From an uncultured Clostridia bacterium (GTDB taxonomy: Bacteria; Bacillota; Clostridia; Oscillospirales; Oscillospiraceae): a stretch of 14,215 bases of DNA. Shown here one piece after another: positions 1-7,147 of this stretch. A model generated the notes under the pieces. It was not told the DNA's origin. It saw only the letters and a program-made list of their open reading frames with translations, and searched no databases. A program made the position numbers and the translations under genes. Numbering within the stretch: position 1 is the stretch's first letter; each line of letters starts with the position of its first letter. The stretch covers positions 1-14,215 of the forward strand of contig CAMGCA010000018.1 of assembly GCA_946011705.1 (NCBI GenBank), read 5' to 3'.

Positions 1-380
1 GCCATGACGATGTCGGACTTGCCCTGCTGCACAGCCAGCAGAGCGGCGTCAAAGTCCATGTCGTCCACCACCAGCTCCAGGCCCAGCTTGGCAGCCACGG
101 CACCGGCGATCTCCACATCAATGCCCTCGAAGGAGCCGTCATCGGCGACCATCTCGTAGGGAGGGAAGGCGGCGTTGGTGGACATAATCAGCTTGCCGGC
201 CTCGATGGTGGTGAAGGCGGGAGCGGCAGCCTCAGTCTCAGCGGGGGCAGCGGCCTCGGTGGCGGGGGCGGGAGTAGCGGTGGTCTCGGGAGCCTTGGTC
301 TCGGCAGTGGAGGAGCCGCAGCCGGCAAACAGGGCGGCAACCATCAGAGCAGCCAGAACGATGGAAAACAGCTTTTTCAT
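1..380 (-). CDS. ABC transporter substrate-binding lipoprotein, family 3 (amino-acid type), 3' end missing
   Basis: Partial gene: the C-terminus lies off the left edge and only the first 126 codons are visible. The start ATG (378-380) has an AAGGAGAG ribosome site at a good distance. The product begins with a lipoprotein signal: MKK, a hydrophobic stretch, then LFAGC with the lipidated cysteine at residue 21. A Pro/Ala/Thr/Glu-rich linker (about residues 22-55) would tether the domain to the membrane. The periplasmic-binding fold then starts (KLIMSTNAAFPPYEM, then FEGIDVEIAGAVAAKLG), which is typical of SBP_bac_3 proteins that bind polar amino acids or similar solutes outside the membrane. 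The aromatic/charged FPPYEM segment matches the usual start of the ligand site. The substrate cannot be told from this fragment. The permease and ATPase genes would be expected downstream, beyond position 1. It has its own promoter (see 440-468). Confidence 0.9.
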   Translation of the reverse strand, partial: MKKLFSIVLAALMVAALFAGCGSSTAETKAPETTATPAPATEAAAPAETEAAAPAFTTIEAGKLIMSTNAAFPPYEMVADDGSFEGIDVEIAGAVAAKLGLELVVDDMDFDAALLAVQQGKSDIVM

Positions 381-406
381 AATCATTACTCTCCTTTTCT
401 TGTTTC

Positions 407-424
407 CCAAGTCACGGGACTTGG
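407..424 (-). promoter_or_regulatory. Small hairpin in the 5' leader of the substrate-binding protein mRNA
   Basis: A perfect 7-bp stem (CCAAGTC at 407-413, GACTTGG at 418-424) with a 4-base loop sits in the predicted leader, between the promoter and the ribosome site. There is no following T-run and it does not cover the Shine-Dalgarno sequence. It could stabilise the mRNA 5' end or bind a regulator; its role is unknown. Confidence 0.35.
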
Positions 425-439
425 TAAATTGATGAATGA

Positions 440-468
440 ATTATACCCCCGTTCTGACTGAACGTCAA
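440..468 (-). promoter_or_regulatory. Sigma-A promoter of the substrate-binding protein gene
   Basis: On the minus strand there is a TTGACG -35 box (463-468), a 17-base spacer and a TATAAT -10 box (440-445). Transcription would start near 433 and give a leader of about 50 bases. This is a near-consensus housekeeping promoter. Confidence 0.75.
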
Positions 469-696
469 TTATGGTTATCAACAATATTGCAAAGAAAAAC
501 AAAGAATTTCTGACATATATGCACAAAAATGGCCGTATTCCAAAGAAATATGCAAATATGCATTGACTATATACATTTCTGCGAAGGGTTTTAAACGGAA
601 CAATATACAATTCATGATGAATAAAATGCAAATGCTGTATACTGCCTAAGAACAGATGTTGCCCATACACGGAACGCCGTCCCACCCACGCAGGGG

Positions 697-885
697 ACGC
701 TGTCCCCCTGGGATGACAGAGGGGGAACGATACCGAGCAGGCCCAATGGTGTAACGACAATACACCAGCTGCGTAACGCATTGGCTGTCCGCCCTGCGGG
801 CTGTCCCCATCGGATAACTGAGCGGGAAAGATACCGAGCAGAACCCAATGGTGTAACGACGATACACCACATGACGCACGCATTG
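697..885. repeat. Two imperfect direct repeats of about 88 bases, each with an internal hairpin
   Basis: Unit 1 (about 697-783) and unit 2 (about 798-885) share the order GCTGTCCCC, GATACCGAGCAG, CCCAATGGTGTAACGAC, ATACACCA and CGCATTG, offset by 101-102 bases. In both units a perfect inverted repeat TGGTGTA-N7-TACACCA is kept. In unit 1 there is also CCCCCT...AGGGGG. The differences fall mostly outside the paired bases. The block is GC-rich and sits inside otherwise AT-rich intergenic DNA. Open frames across it exist only because the repeat lacks stops, and they have no convincing ribosome site. It fits a dispersed repeat family or a structured RNA. Confidence 0.7.
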
Positions 886-888
886 TCA

Positions 889-950
889 GCGGCGACTCGC
901 CGCATGAAAGAACCCCGGTGCGGTTGACCAGACCGTACCGGGGTTCTTTC
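889..950. repeat. Palindrome plus long 19-bp hairpin beside the direct repeats
   Basis: Two structures lie next to each other. The first is a GCGGCGA / TCGCCGC palindrome (889-895 with 897-903). The second is a 14-bp perfect stem (906-919 with 937-950) that continues through one G-T pair and four more base pairs around a 7-base loop (925-931). The 3' arm ends in GGGTTCTTTC, and no T-run follows on either strand, so it is at best a weak terminator. Its position next to the tandem units suggests that it belongs to the same element. Confidence 0.7.
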
Positions 951-1005
951 AGAGAAAAAGAGAGGTAAGAAAATGAAAAAGAATGAATTCAAATTCACTA
1001 CGCTT

Positions 1006-1033
1006 ATTATAACCCATTCCTGTTAAAAAGCAA
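1006..1033 (-). promoter_or_regulatory. Candidate minus-strand promoter facing the structured repeat block
   Basis: On the minus strand TTGCTT (1028-1033), a 16-base spacer and TATAAT (1006-1011) form a reasonable sigma-A promoter. A transcript from about 999 would first run through the 906-950 hairpin and then both repeat units. No gene follows before the substrate-binding protein's own promoter, so the likely product would be non-coding. AT-rich DNA can give such matches by chance. Confidence 0.4.
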
Positions 1034-1134
1034 GAGGATATTTGTTAAATAAATATTAAGTAGAGAGAAAAGTACACTTCCAATTTGTGCACTTTGCCAG
1101 TTATGAACTTTTTGTAGCTTTTCGCATAAAGCCC

Positions 1135-1162
1135 TTGACTTTTTGAGAGAATGGGATATAGT
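1135..1162 (+). promoter_or_regulatory. Sigma-A promoter of clpB
   Basis: TTGACT (1135-1140), a 16-base spacer and TATAGT (1157-1162). The predicted start near 1169 places the CIRCE operator at the beginning of the transcript, the usual geometry for HrcA repression. Confidence 0.75.
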
Positions 1163-1176
1163 AAGGGCAAAAGAAT

Positions 1177-1203
1177 TTAGCACTCTAATCATGTGAGTGC
1201 TAA
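1177..1203 (+). promoter_or_regulatory. CIRCE operator (HrcA binding site)
   Basis: A perfect TTAGCACTC (1177-1185), nine-base spacer, GAGTGCTAA (1195-1203) inverted repeat lies between the promoter and the clpB start. This is the exact consensus bound by the heat-shock repressor HrcA, so clpB should be induced on heat or protein-misfolding stress. The hrcA gene itself is not in the window. Confidence 0.95.
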
Positions 1204-1226
1204 ATGGCGAAAGGAAGGATAGCTGT

Positions 1227-3818
1227 ATGAATTTTAACAATTATACCCAGAAATCTCTGGAGGCTGTCCAGAGCGCGAGAGACCTGGCGGTGCAGAATAA
1301 TCACCAGCAGATGGAGCAGGTTCACCTGCTTCTGGCCCTGCTGCGGCAGGACGGGGGGTTGATCCCTCAGCTGCTGCGGAAAATGGACGTAACTGTGGAG
1401 AGTCTGGAAGCCGCCGCCGCTGCCGAACTGCGGAAGATCCCTGCCGTCACCGGCAGCCGGGACGCCGACCGGTTCTACATCACCGCCGACGTGGATGCCG
1501 CCTTCCAGAAGGCAGAGGAAGAGGCAAAGACCATGAAGGACGAGTTCGTCTCCGTGGAGCACCTGTTCTTAGGGCTGCTGGAAACCGCCCGGGGCGGGGT
1601 GAAAAACCTGTTCGACACCTACCGCATTACCAAAGAGAACACCCTGAAAGCCCTACAGGCCGTCCGGGGTAACCAGCGGGTCACCTCCGACAACCCGGAG
1701 GGTACCTATGACGCTCTGGAAAAGTACGGCACAGACCTGGTCAAGCGGGCACGGGAGCAGAAAATGGATCCCGTCATCGGCCGGGACGAGGAAATCCGGA
1801 ATGTCATCCGCATCCTGTCCCGGAAAACCAAGAATAACCCTGTGCTGATTGGCGAGCCCGGCGTAGGCAAGACTGCCATCGCCGAGGGCCTTGCTCAGCG
1901 GATTGTCAAGAAGGATGTACCCAAGTCCTTGCAGGATAAGACCATTTTCTCTCTGGACATGGGTGCCCTGATTGCCGGCGCGAAGTACCGGGGCGAATTT
2001 GAGGAACGTCTGAAAGCCGTTCTGAACGAGGTCAAGCAGTCCGAAGGAAAAATTATCCTGTTCATTGATGAGCTGCACACCATTGTGGGCGCGGGCAAGA
2101 CCGAGGGCAGCATGGACGCGGGCAATCTCTTGAAGCCGCTGCTGGCTCGTGGCGAGCTGCACTGCATCGGCGCAACCACTCTGGACGAGTACCGGCAGTA
2201 TATTGAAAAGGACGCGGCTCTGGAGCGCCGATTCCAGCCGGTGCAGGTGGATGAACCCACCGTGGAGGATACCATCGCCATTTTGCGTGGCTTGAAGGAG
2301 CGCTATGAGGTGTTCCACGGCGTGAAGATTTCCGATTCCGCCATCATTGCCGCAGCCACCTTGTCCCACCGCTATATCACCGACCGGTTCCTGCCGGACA
2401 AGGCCATCGATCTTGTGGACGAGGCCTGCGCCCAGATTCGTACCGAGATGGACTCCATGCCCACAGAGCTGGACGCCGTGTCCCGGAAGATCATCCAGAT
2501 GGAGATTGAGGAAGCAGCTCTTAAGAAGGAAGAGGACGACCTGTCCAAGGCCCGCCTTTCCGAACTGCAAAAGGAACTGGCAGAGGAACGGGACAGCTTC
2601 AACGCCATGAAGGCCCAGTGGGAGAACGAGAAGAACGCCATCGGCAAGGTTCAGCAGCTTCGCGAGACCATCGAAGACCTGAATCGCCAGATTGAGGCTG
2701 CCGAGCAGAGGTATGACCTTGAAAAAGCTGCGGAGCTGAAATACGGTCGCCTGCCGGAAGCAAAGAAGCAGCTGGAGGAGGAAGAACGCCGGGCCCAGTC
2801 CGCCAAAGAGAGCAACATCCTCCGTGACCGTGTCACTGACGAGGAGATCGCCAAAATCGTGGAGCGCTGGACGGGGATTCCCGTGTCCCGGCTGGTGCAG
2901 GGGGAGCGGGAGAAGCTGCTCCATCTGGACGAGACCCTGCACAAGCGGGTTGTGGGTCAGGACGAAGCCGTGCAGGCAGTCACCGAAGCCATCCAGAGAA
3001 GCCGCGCCGGTATTCAGGACCCCAACCGGCCCATCGGCTCCTTCCTGTTCCTTGGCCCCACCGGCGTGGGCAAGACCGAGCTGGCAAAGACCCTGGCCCA
3101 GGCCTTGTTTGATGATGAAAACAATCTGGTGCGCATCGATATGTCCGAGTATATGGAGAAATTCTCCGTCTCCCGTCTGATCGGAGCGCCTCCCGGATAT
3201 GTCGGCTTCGAGGAGGGCGGTCAGCTGACGGAAGCCGTTCGCCGGAAGCCCTACAGCGTTGTGCTGTTCGATGAGGTGGAAAAGGCCCATCCCGATGTGT
3301 TCAACGTCCTTCTGCAAGTGCTGGATGACGGACGGATCACCGATTCTCAGGGCCGCACCGTGGACTTTAAGAACACCATCCTGATTCTGACCTCCAACCT
3401 TGGCTCTGAGTACCTGCTGGACGGCGTCAATGCCGACGGCACCATCGACGAAAACGCCAAGGCCCAGGTGCAGGCATTGCTGCGCCGCTCCTTCCGGCCC
3501 GAGTTCCTGAACCGTCTGGACGAGATCGTGTTCTATAAGCCCCTGACCAAGGAGAACGTAACCAAGATCATCGACCTGCAAATTGACAAGCTGAACCAGC
3601 GCCTTGCTGACCAGCAGATCAAAGTGGAGCTGACCCAGGCGGCGAAGGATGCCATCGTGGATGCTTCCTACGATCCCCAGTACGGCGCCCGGCCTCTGCG
3701 CCGGTATGTCCAGCATACCGTGGAGACCATGCTTTCAAAACGTCTTCTGCGGGGCGACATCCTGCCGAACCAGACCGTCACCGTGGACTTGGTTGACGGA
3801 CAGCTGGAAATCCGATAA
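1227..3818 (+). CDS. clpB: ATP-dependent chaperone ClpB (Hsp100 disaggregase)
   Basis: A 863-residue protein of normal ClpB length. It pulls polypeptides out of cytoplasmic aggregates as an ATP-driven hexamer working with DnaK. Order of parts: N-terminal Clp repeat domain (about 1-145); first AAA+ domain with Walker A GEPGVGKT (209-216) and Walker [11 protein letters not shown] (276-285); a long Glu/Lys/Arg-rich coiled-coil M domain (about 395-520), which separates ClpB from ClpA/C; second AAA+ domain with GPTGVGKT (610-617) and [11 protein letters not shown] (678-688); and a C-terminal D2-small domain. No ClpP-binding IGF-type loop was noticed, in keeping with a disaggregase. The ATG at 1227 is chosen because AAGGAAGG lies just upstream (1211-1218). 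An in-frame GTG at 1197 would lie inside the CIRCE operator and lacks a ribosome site. It forms its own transcription unit, HrcA-controlled, ending at the 3828 hairpin. Confidence 0.97.
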   Translation: MNFNNYTQKSLEAVQSARDLAVQNNHQQMEQVHLLLALLRQDGGLIPQLLRKMDVTVESLEAAAAAELRKIPAVTGSRDADRFYITADVDAAFQKAEEEAKTMKDEFVSVEHLFLGLLETARGGVKNLFDTYRITKENTLKALQAVRGNQRVTSDNPEGTYDALEKYGTDLVKRAREQKMDPVIGRDEEIRNVIRILSRKTKNNPVLIGEPGVGKTAIAEGLAQRIVKKDVPKSLQDKTIFSLDMGALIAGAKYRGEFEERLKAVLNEVKQSEGKIILFIDELHTIVGAGKTEGSMDAGNLLKPLLARGELHCIGATTLDEYRQYIEKDAALERRFQPVQVDEPTVEDTIAILRGLKERYEVFHGVKISDSAIIAAATLSHRYITDRFLPDKAIDLVDEACAQIRTEMDSMPTELDAVSRKIIQMEIEEAALKKEEDDLSKARLSELQKELAEERDSFNAMKAQWENEKNAIGKVQQLRETIEDLNRQIEAAEQRYDLEKAAELKYGRLPEAKKQLEEEERRAQSAKESNILRDRVTDEEIAKIVERWTGIPVSRLVQGEREKLLHLDETLHKRVVGQDEAVQAVTEAIQRSRAGIQDPNRPIGSFLFLGPTGVGKTELAKTLAQALFDDENNLVRIDMSEYMEKFSVSRLIGAPPGYVGFEEGGQLTEAVRRKPYSVVLFDEVEKAHPDVFNVLLQVLDDGRITDSQGRTVDFKNTILILTSNLGSEYLLDGVNADGTIDENAKAQVQALLRRSFRPEFLNRLDEIVFYKPLTKENVTKIIDLQIDKLNQRLADQQIKVELTQAAKDAIVDASYDPQYGARPLRRYVQHTVETMLSKRLLRGDILPNQTVTVDLVDGQLEIR

Positions 3819-3827
3819 ACCAAAGAG

Positions 3828-3857
3828 CCGCCGTGGGACAACCCCCACGGCGGTTTT
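3828..3857. terminator. Rho-independent terminator shared by clpB and the convergent pseudouridine synthase gene
   Basis: A perfect 10-bp GC-rich stem (CCGCCGTGGG 3828-3837, CCCACGGCGG 3844-3853) with a 6-base loop is followed by TTTT on the plus strand, nine bases after the clpB stop. On the minus strand it is followed by CTCTTT, a weaker run, so it may stop transcription from both sides. Confidence 0.9.
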
Positions 3858-3862
3858 CTCAA

Positions 3863-4447
3863 TTATGCCCAATCGGTTTTCGCTTCTAATTGCACGTTTT
3901 TTCCCTTCCACGGTAAAGCCAGTTTGCAGTAAAACAGCATGGGGGCGGGGGAGGAATCCCTGGCCCCGTATTTATGGTCGCCCACCAGCGGATAGCCCCG
4001 GCTGGCGAACTGCACCCGAATCTGATGGCTGCGGCCGGTGTGCAGGCGGATACGGACAAGGCTTTCTTCCCCGGCGGTCAGCCGGACAAATTCCAGCCGG
4101 GCCTTTTTTACACCGCCCCGCATTCGTTTTACCACAAAAACCTTGTTTTGTTTGCTGTCCTTCCACAGAAGGTCTTCCCAATCCCCGTTTTCCGGGGGCG
4201 CGCCGTGAACCAGCGCCACATATTCCTTGACCATGGCTCCTTCCTGAATGGCACGGGACAGAGCGGCGGCAGCGGCCTTGGTGCGGGCGTAGACCATGAC
4301 GCCGCCAACATTTTTGTCCAGCCGGTGCAGGGTGAAAACTTCCCCGCCCAGCGCCTTTTTCAGTTCCCCGGGAACTTCCGATTCCGAATCCAGTCCCACG
4401 GGCTTGACGCAGACTACAATGTCCCTGTCCGAATAGAGGATTTCCAT
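3863..4447 (-). CDS. RluA-family RNA pseudouridine synthase, short single-domain form
   Basis: A 194-residue protein of the RluA family, which converts specific uridines in rRNA or tRNA to pseudouridine. The family core motif is HRLDK (41-45), whose Asp44 is the expected catalytic nucleophile. The later block RIRLHTGRSHQIRVQFASRG, followed by PLVGDHKYG, is also typical. The usual HRLDxxTSG reads HRLDKNVGG here, so the residues after the catalytic Asp deviate. There is no N-terminal S4 RNA-binding domain, and the length is nearer to E. coli RluA (about 220) than to RluC/RluD (over 300). Which nucleotide it modifies cannot be told. The start ATG follows a strong AGGAGGT site. It is transcribed divergently from the ABC transporter gene and convergently with clpB. 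Confidence 0.9.
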   Translation of the reverse strand: MEILYSDRDIVVCVKPVGLDSESEVPGELKKALGGEVFTLHRLDKNVGGVMVYARTKAAAAALSRAIQEGAMVKEYVALVHGAPPENGDWEDLLWKDSKQNKVFVVKRMRGGVKKARLEFVRLTAGEESLVRIRLHTGRSHQIRVQFASRGYPLVGDHKYGARDSSPAPMLFYCKLALPWKGKNVQLEAKTDWA

Positions 4448-4472
4448 ACATGACCTCCTGGGTGTTTTCCTC

Positions 4473-4501
4473 AGTATACCATACCGCCGGAGCTTAGAAA
4501 A
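4473..4501 (-). promoter_or_regulatory. Promoter of the pseudouridine synthase gene
   Basis: On the minus strand a TATACT -10 box (4473-4478) is preceded by an extended -10 (TGG directly before it). A poor TTTTCT -35 lies 17 bases upstream. The extended -10 probably compensates for the weak -35. Confidence 0.5.
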
Positions 4502-4508
4502 GCCCTGG

Positions 4509-4537
4509 TTGCATTTTTTGGCGGAAAAAGGTATAAT
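4509..4537 (+). promoter_or_regulatory. Promoter of the ABC transporter gene
   Basis: TTGCAT (4509-4514), 17-base spacer, TATAAT (4532-4537). The start would be near 4544, just ahead of the AGGAGA ribosome site (4555-4560). It lies back-to-back with the promoter of the pseudouridine synthase gene. Confidence 0.7.
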
Positions 4538-4566
4538 AGAAACAAACTGAGAACAGGAGATATATT

Positions 4567-6333
4567 ATGACCACCCAGGACTACCAGCGAAAATCACCCC
4601 TATCCATATTTCTGCATTACTTCGGCAATCACAAGGGCCTGTTTGCCATCGATTTGGGCTGCGCCGTGGGCATTGCCGCCATCGATCTGGCCTTCCCGCT
4701 GATTACCCGGAAGGCTCTGTATGATCTGCTGCCCAATCAGCTCTACCGCACCTTCTTTTTCATTATGCTGGCGGTGGCTCTGAGCTATGTGCTGCGCACC
4801 TTCCTTAATTATGTAGTAGCTTACTACGGCCACACCTTCGGTATCCGGGTGGAGGCGGATATCCGAAAAGACCTGTTTGCCCATATGCAGGAATTGAGCT
4901 TTGACTACTACGACCGCAACCGCACCGGCAAGCTCATGGCCCGACTGACTTCCGACCTGTTCGAGCTGACGGAGCTTGCCCACCACGGCCCGGAGGACCT
5001 GCTGACCAGCGGCCTGACCATTCTGGGGGCCCTGGCGGTGATGCTGTCCGTCCGGTGGGAGCTGGCGCTGGTGGTGGCGCTGACCATTCCGGTGTTTCTG
5101 GCGGTGGCCATGGTCATGCGCAAGCGGATGGCCCGGGCCTCCGTGGGCGCCAAGGAAAAGACCGGCCACATCAATCAGGAGATTGAAAGCAGCCTGTCCG
5201 GTGTCCGCACCGCCAAGGCCTTCGCCAACGAGGCGGCGGAGATTGACCGCTTTAACGCTGCCAATGAAATCTACAAGACCTCCAAGCGGGAGTTTCACAA
5301 GGCCATGGGACTGTTTCACAGCAGCGTGGAGTTTTTTCTGTGCCTGCTGAACGTCATCATTGTGGGTTTCGGCGGCTACTATGTTATGCGCGGGGAGATG
5401 GACTACCGGGACCTCATCACCTTCAACCTGTATATTGCCTCCTTTGTGAACCCCATGCGCAAGCTGAGCAACTTCTCCGAGCTGTTCGCCAACGGCTTCG
5501 CGGGCCTGAACCGGTTCGTGGAGGTTATGCGGACGGAGCCTACGGTGCAGGATAAGCCCGACGCGAAAGCGCTGGAAAATGTCAGGGGACAAATCGACAT
5601 TGACCACGTCTCCTTTGCCTATGACGGGGATTTGGCGGTGCTGCACGATGTGTCCATGCAGGTGCGGCCCGGGGAGACCATCGCCATTGTCGGCCCCTCC
5701 GGCGGCGGCAAGACCACGTTATGTCAACTGATCCCCCGGTTCTACGACGTGTCCAGCGGCTCTATTTCCATTGATGGGCTGGATATCCGGGATGTGACCC
5801 AGCGGAGCCTGCATGAGAGCATCGGCATCGTCCAGCAGGATGTATTCCTCTTCGCGGACACGGTGTTTGAGAACATCCGCTACGGCAGGCCTGACGCAAC
5901 TGCGCAGGAGGTGGAGGAAGCCGCGAAACAGGCGGAGATCTACGACGACATTATGGCAATGCCAAATGGTTTCCAGACTTATGTGGGCGAGCGGGGCACC
6001 CTGCTTTCCGGCGGACAGAAGCAGCGCATTGCCATCGCCCGGATTTTCCTGAAAAACCCGCCCATCCTGATTCTGGACGAGGCCACCTCCGCCCTGGACT
6101 CTGTGACGGAGGCGAAAATTCAGCGGGCCTTTGATAACCTTGCCAAGGGCCGCACGACCCTGATCATTGCCCACCGCCTGAGCACCATCCGCAGCGCCAG
6201 CCGCATCGTGTCCATCGCTGACGGCGTGATTACCGAGTGCGGCACCCACGCCCAGCTGCTGGAAACCGGCGGCATCTACTCCCAGCTGTACAAAACCCAG
6301 AACGCGCTGGCCCTGGACGCGCTGAAAGACTGA
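4567..6333 (+). CDS. ABC half-transporter (fused membrane and ATPase domains, exporter type)
   Basis: A 588-residue type IV (exporter-fold) ABC protein. The N-terminal half (about 15-310) carries the six-helix ABC_membrane domain. The C-terminal half is the ATPase, with Walker A GPSGGGKT (376-383), a Q-loop at IGIVQQDVFLF, signature LSGGQ (480-484), Walker B ILILDE (500-505) and the H-loop histidine at 536. All catalytic residues are intact. The protein should work as a dimer in the cytoplasmic membrane, exporting a lipid, drug or peptide. Such half-transporters often occur as heterodimeric neighbours, but no second half-transporter is next to this one. A homodimer is therefore likely, resembling the MsbA/BmrA group. 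There is no peptidase C39 domain, so it is not a classical bacteriocin exporter. The ATG follows AGGAGA with a 6-base gap. The substrate is unknown. Confidence 0.93.
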   Translation: MTTQDYQRKSPLSIFLHYFGNHKGLFAIDLGCAVGIAAIDLAFPLITRKALYDLLPNQLYRTFFFIMLAVALSYVLRTFLNYVVAYYGHTFGIRVEADIRKDLFAHMQELSFDYYDRNRTGKLMARLTSDLFELTELAHHGPEDLLTSGLTILGALAVMLSVRWELALVVALTIPVFLAVAMVMRKRMARASVGAKEKTGHINQEIESSLSGVRTAKAFANEAAEIDRFNAANEIYKTSKREFHKAMGLFHSSVEFFLCLLNVIIVGFGGYYVMRGEMDYRDLITFNLYIASFVNPMRKLSNFSELFANGFAGLNRFVEVMRTEPTVQDKPDAKALENVRGQIDIDHVSFAYDGDLAVLHDVSMQVRPGETIAIVGPSGGGKTTLCQLIPRFYDVSSGSISIDGLDIRDVTQRSLHESIGIVQQDVFLFADTVFENIRYGRPDATAQEVEEAAKQAEIYDDIMAMPNGFQTYVGERGTLLSGGQKQRIAIARIFLKNPPILILDEATSALDSVTEAKIQRAFDNLAKGRTTLIIAHRLSTIRSASRIVSIADGVITECGTHAQLLETGGIYSQLYKTQNALALDALKD

Positions 6334-6342
6334 AAATGACGC

Positions 6343-6371
6343 TTGTATTTCGCGGCAGAAAATAATAGAAT
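6343..6371 (+). promoter_or_regulatory. Candidate promoter for the DUF975 - mannosyltransferase pair
   Basis: TTGTAT (6343-6348), 17-base spacer, TAGAAT (6366-6371), starting 9 bases after the ABC transporter stop. The boxes are reasonable but not consensus. Read-through from the ABC gene is also possible because no clear terminator separates them. Confidence 0.45.
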
Positions 6372-6383
6372 GAAGTGAAAAGC

Positions 6384-6402
6384 GCTTCCCCAAAGGGGGA
6401 GC
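6384..6402. repeat. Short GCTTCCCC / GGGGGAGC hairpin
   Basis: An 8-bp stem (6384-6391 with 6395-6402, one G-T pair) with an AAA loop. The arm GCTTCCCC is the same as the terminal hairpin arm of the repeat at 12180-12343, so this may be a solitary relic of that repeat family. It has no T-run on the plus strand. It lies in the predicted leader of the DUF975 gene. Confidence 0.45.
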
Positions 6403-6420
6403 AGAAAAAGGGGGATTTTT

Positions 6421-7122
6421 ATGACATCCAGTGAACTGAGGGCCATTGCCCGGCGGAATCTGGAAGGCACCTGGGGCATTTCCGTAGGCGTTGCCCTGGT
6501 GGCGGCGCTGCTGGGCGGACTTATCGTCGGGACTGGAAGCAACATCAATTTCAACTTCAATGAGGATACTGTCCGCAATCTGCCGCCGATCTTCTGGACG
6601 GTGCTGCTGCCTCTGGTGTCCGTGGCCGGGCTTCTGGGGATCGTCAGCTTTATTCTCGGCGGTACGGTGGAGCTGGGCTACGCGAAGTTCCTTCTGAAAC
6701 AATACGACAGGAAGCAGCTGCAATTTTCTGACCTGTTCAGCCAGTTTGAGCGGTTCGGCACCGGCTTTGCCCAGAAATTCCTTCGGACGCTGTTTACCGT
6801 TTTATGGTCTTTGCTGTTTATCATCCCCGGCATCGTCAAGGGCCTGAGCTACGCCATGACACCCTTTATTCTGGAGGAGCACCCGGAGATGACCGCCTCG
6901 GAAGCCATCAAGGCCTCCATGCGGCTGATGGACGGACACAAAATGGATCTGTTCATTCTGGGCCTGACCTTTATCGGCTGGCAGATACTGGCCTGCCTGA
7001 CTATGGGCATCGGATTCCTGTTCCTGAATCCTTACATGAACGCCGCCTATGCCGCCTTCTACCGCAGCGTTTCCACGGGGCGGCAGGAAGCCAGAGCCTA
7101 TGTTCCACCTGTGGAATTCTGA
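6421..7122 (+). CDS. DUF975 family integral membrane protein
   Basis: A 233-residue protein of unknown function that resembles the DUF975 family of Firmicutes. The N-terminal TSSELRAIARRNLEGTW segment and the ASEAIKASMRLMDGHK block (159-174) are the recognisable family features. Hydrophobic segments at about 20-38, 58-82, 122-145 and 176-205 predict a multi-pass membrane protein. Residues 40-55 are Asn/Phe-rich and probably lie in a loop. No catalytic motif is visible. The ATG follows a GGGGGA ribosome site. The next gene starts 25 bases downstream, which suggests a shared transcript, though no functional link is known. Confidence 0.85.
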   Translation: MTSSELRAIARRNLEGTWGISVGVALVAALLGGLIVGTGSNINFNFNEDTVRNLPPIFWTVLLPLVSVAGLLGIVSFILGGTVELGYAKFLLKQYDRKQLQFSDLFSQFERFGTGFAQKFLRTLFTVLWSLLFIIPGIVKGLSYAMTPFILEEHPEMTASEAIKASMRLMDGHKMDLFILGLTFIGWQILACLTMGIGFLFLNPYMNAAYAAFYRSVSTGRQEARAYVPPVEF

Positions 7123-7147
7123 GTCGAAGCAAGAGAGGATAATGGAA

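Noticed and set aside
386..998. Overlapping minus-strand open frames across the repeat block upstream of clpB
   Set aside because: They exist because the direct repeats lack stops. They have no ribosome site, contain repeated peptide text that mirrors the DNA repeat, and cross strong hairpins.
1197..1226. GTG at 1197 as the clpB start
   Set aside because: It lies inside the CIRCE operator, has no ribosome site and adds ten residues not found in ClpB; ATG at 1227 has AAGGAAGG upstream.
1653..3716. A 687-codon open frame on the minus strand opposite clpB
   Set aside because: It is the antisense shadow of the GC-rich clpB gene: it has no ribosome site or family motifs, and its composition follows from codon bias of the real gene.
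4600..5646. Long His/Gln-rich minus-strand frame opposite the ABC transporter
   Set aside because: Antisense shadow; no start signals, and the intact ABC motifs on the plus strand explain the region.
6384..6402. Terminator of the ABC transporter gene
   Set aside because: The hairpin is not followed by a T-run on the plus strand and is followed by A-rich and G-rich sequence.
7049..7147. Upstream in-frame start for the mannosyltransferase gene
   Set aside because: It would overlap the end of the DUF975 gene by over 70 bases and lacks a ribosome site; ATG at 7148 is better placed.
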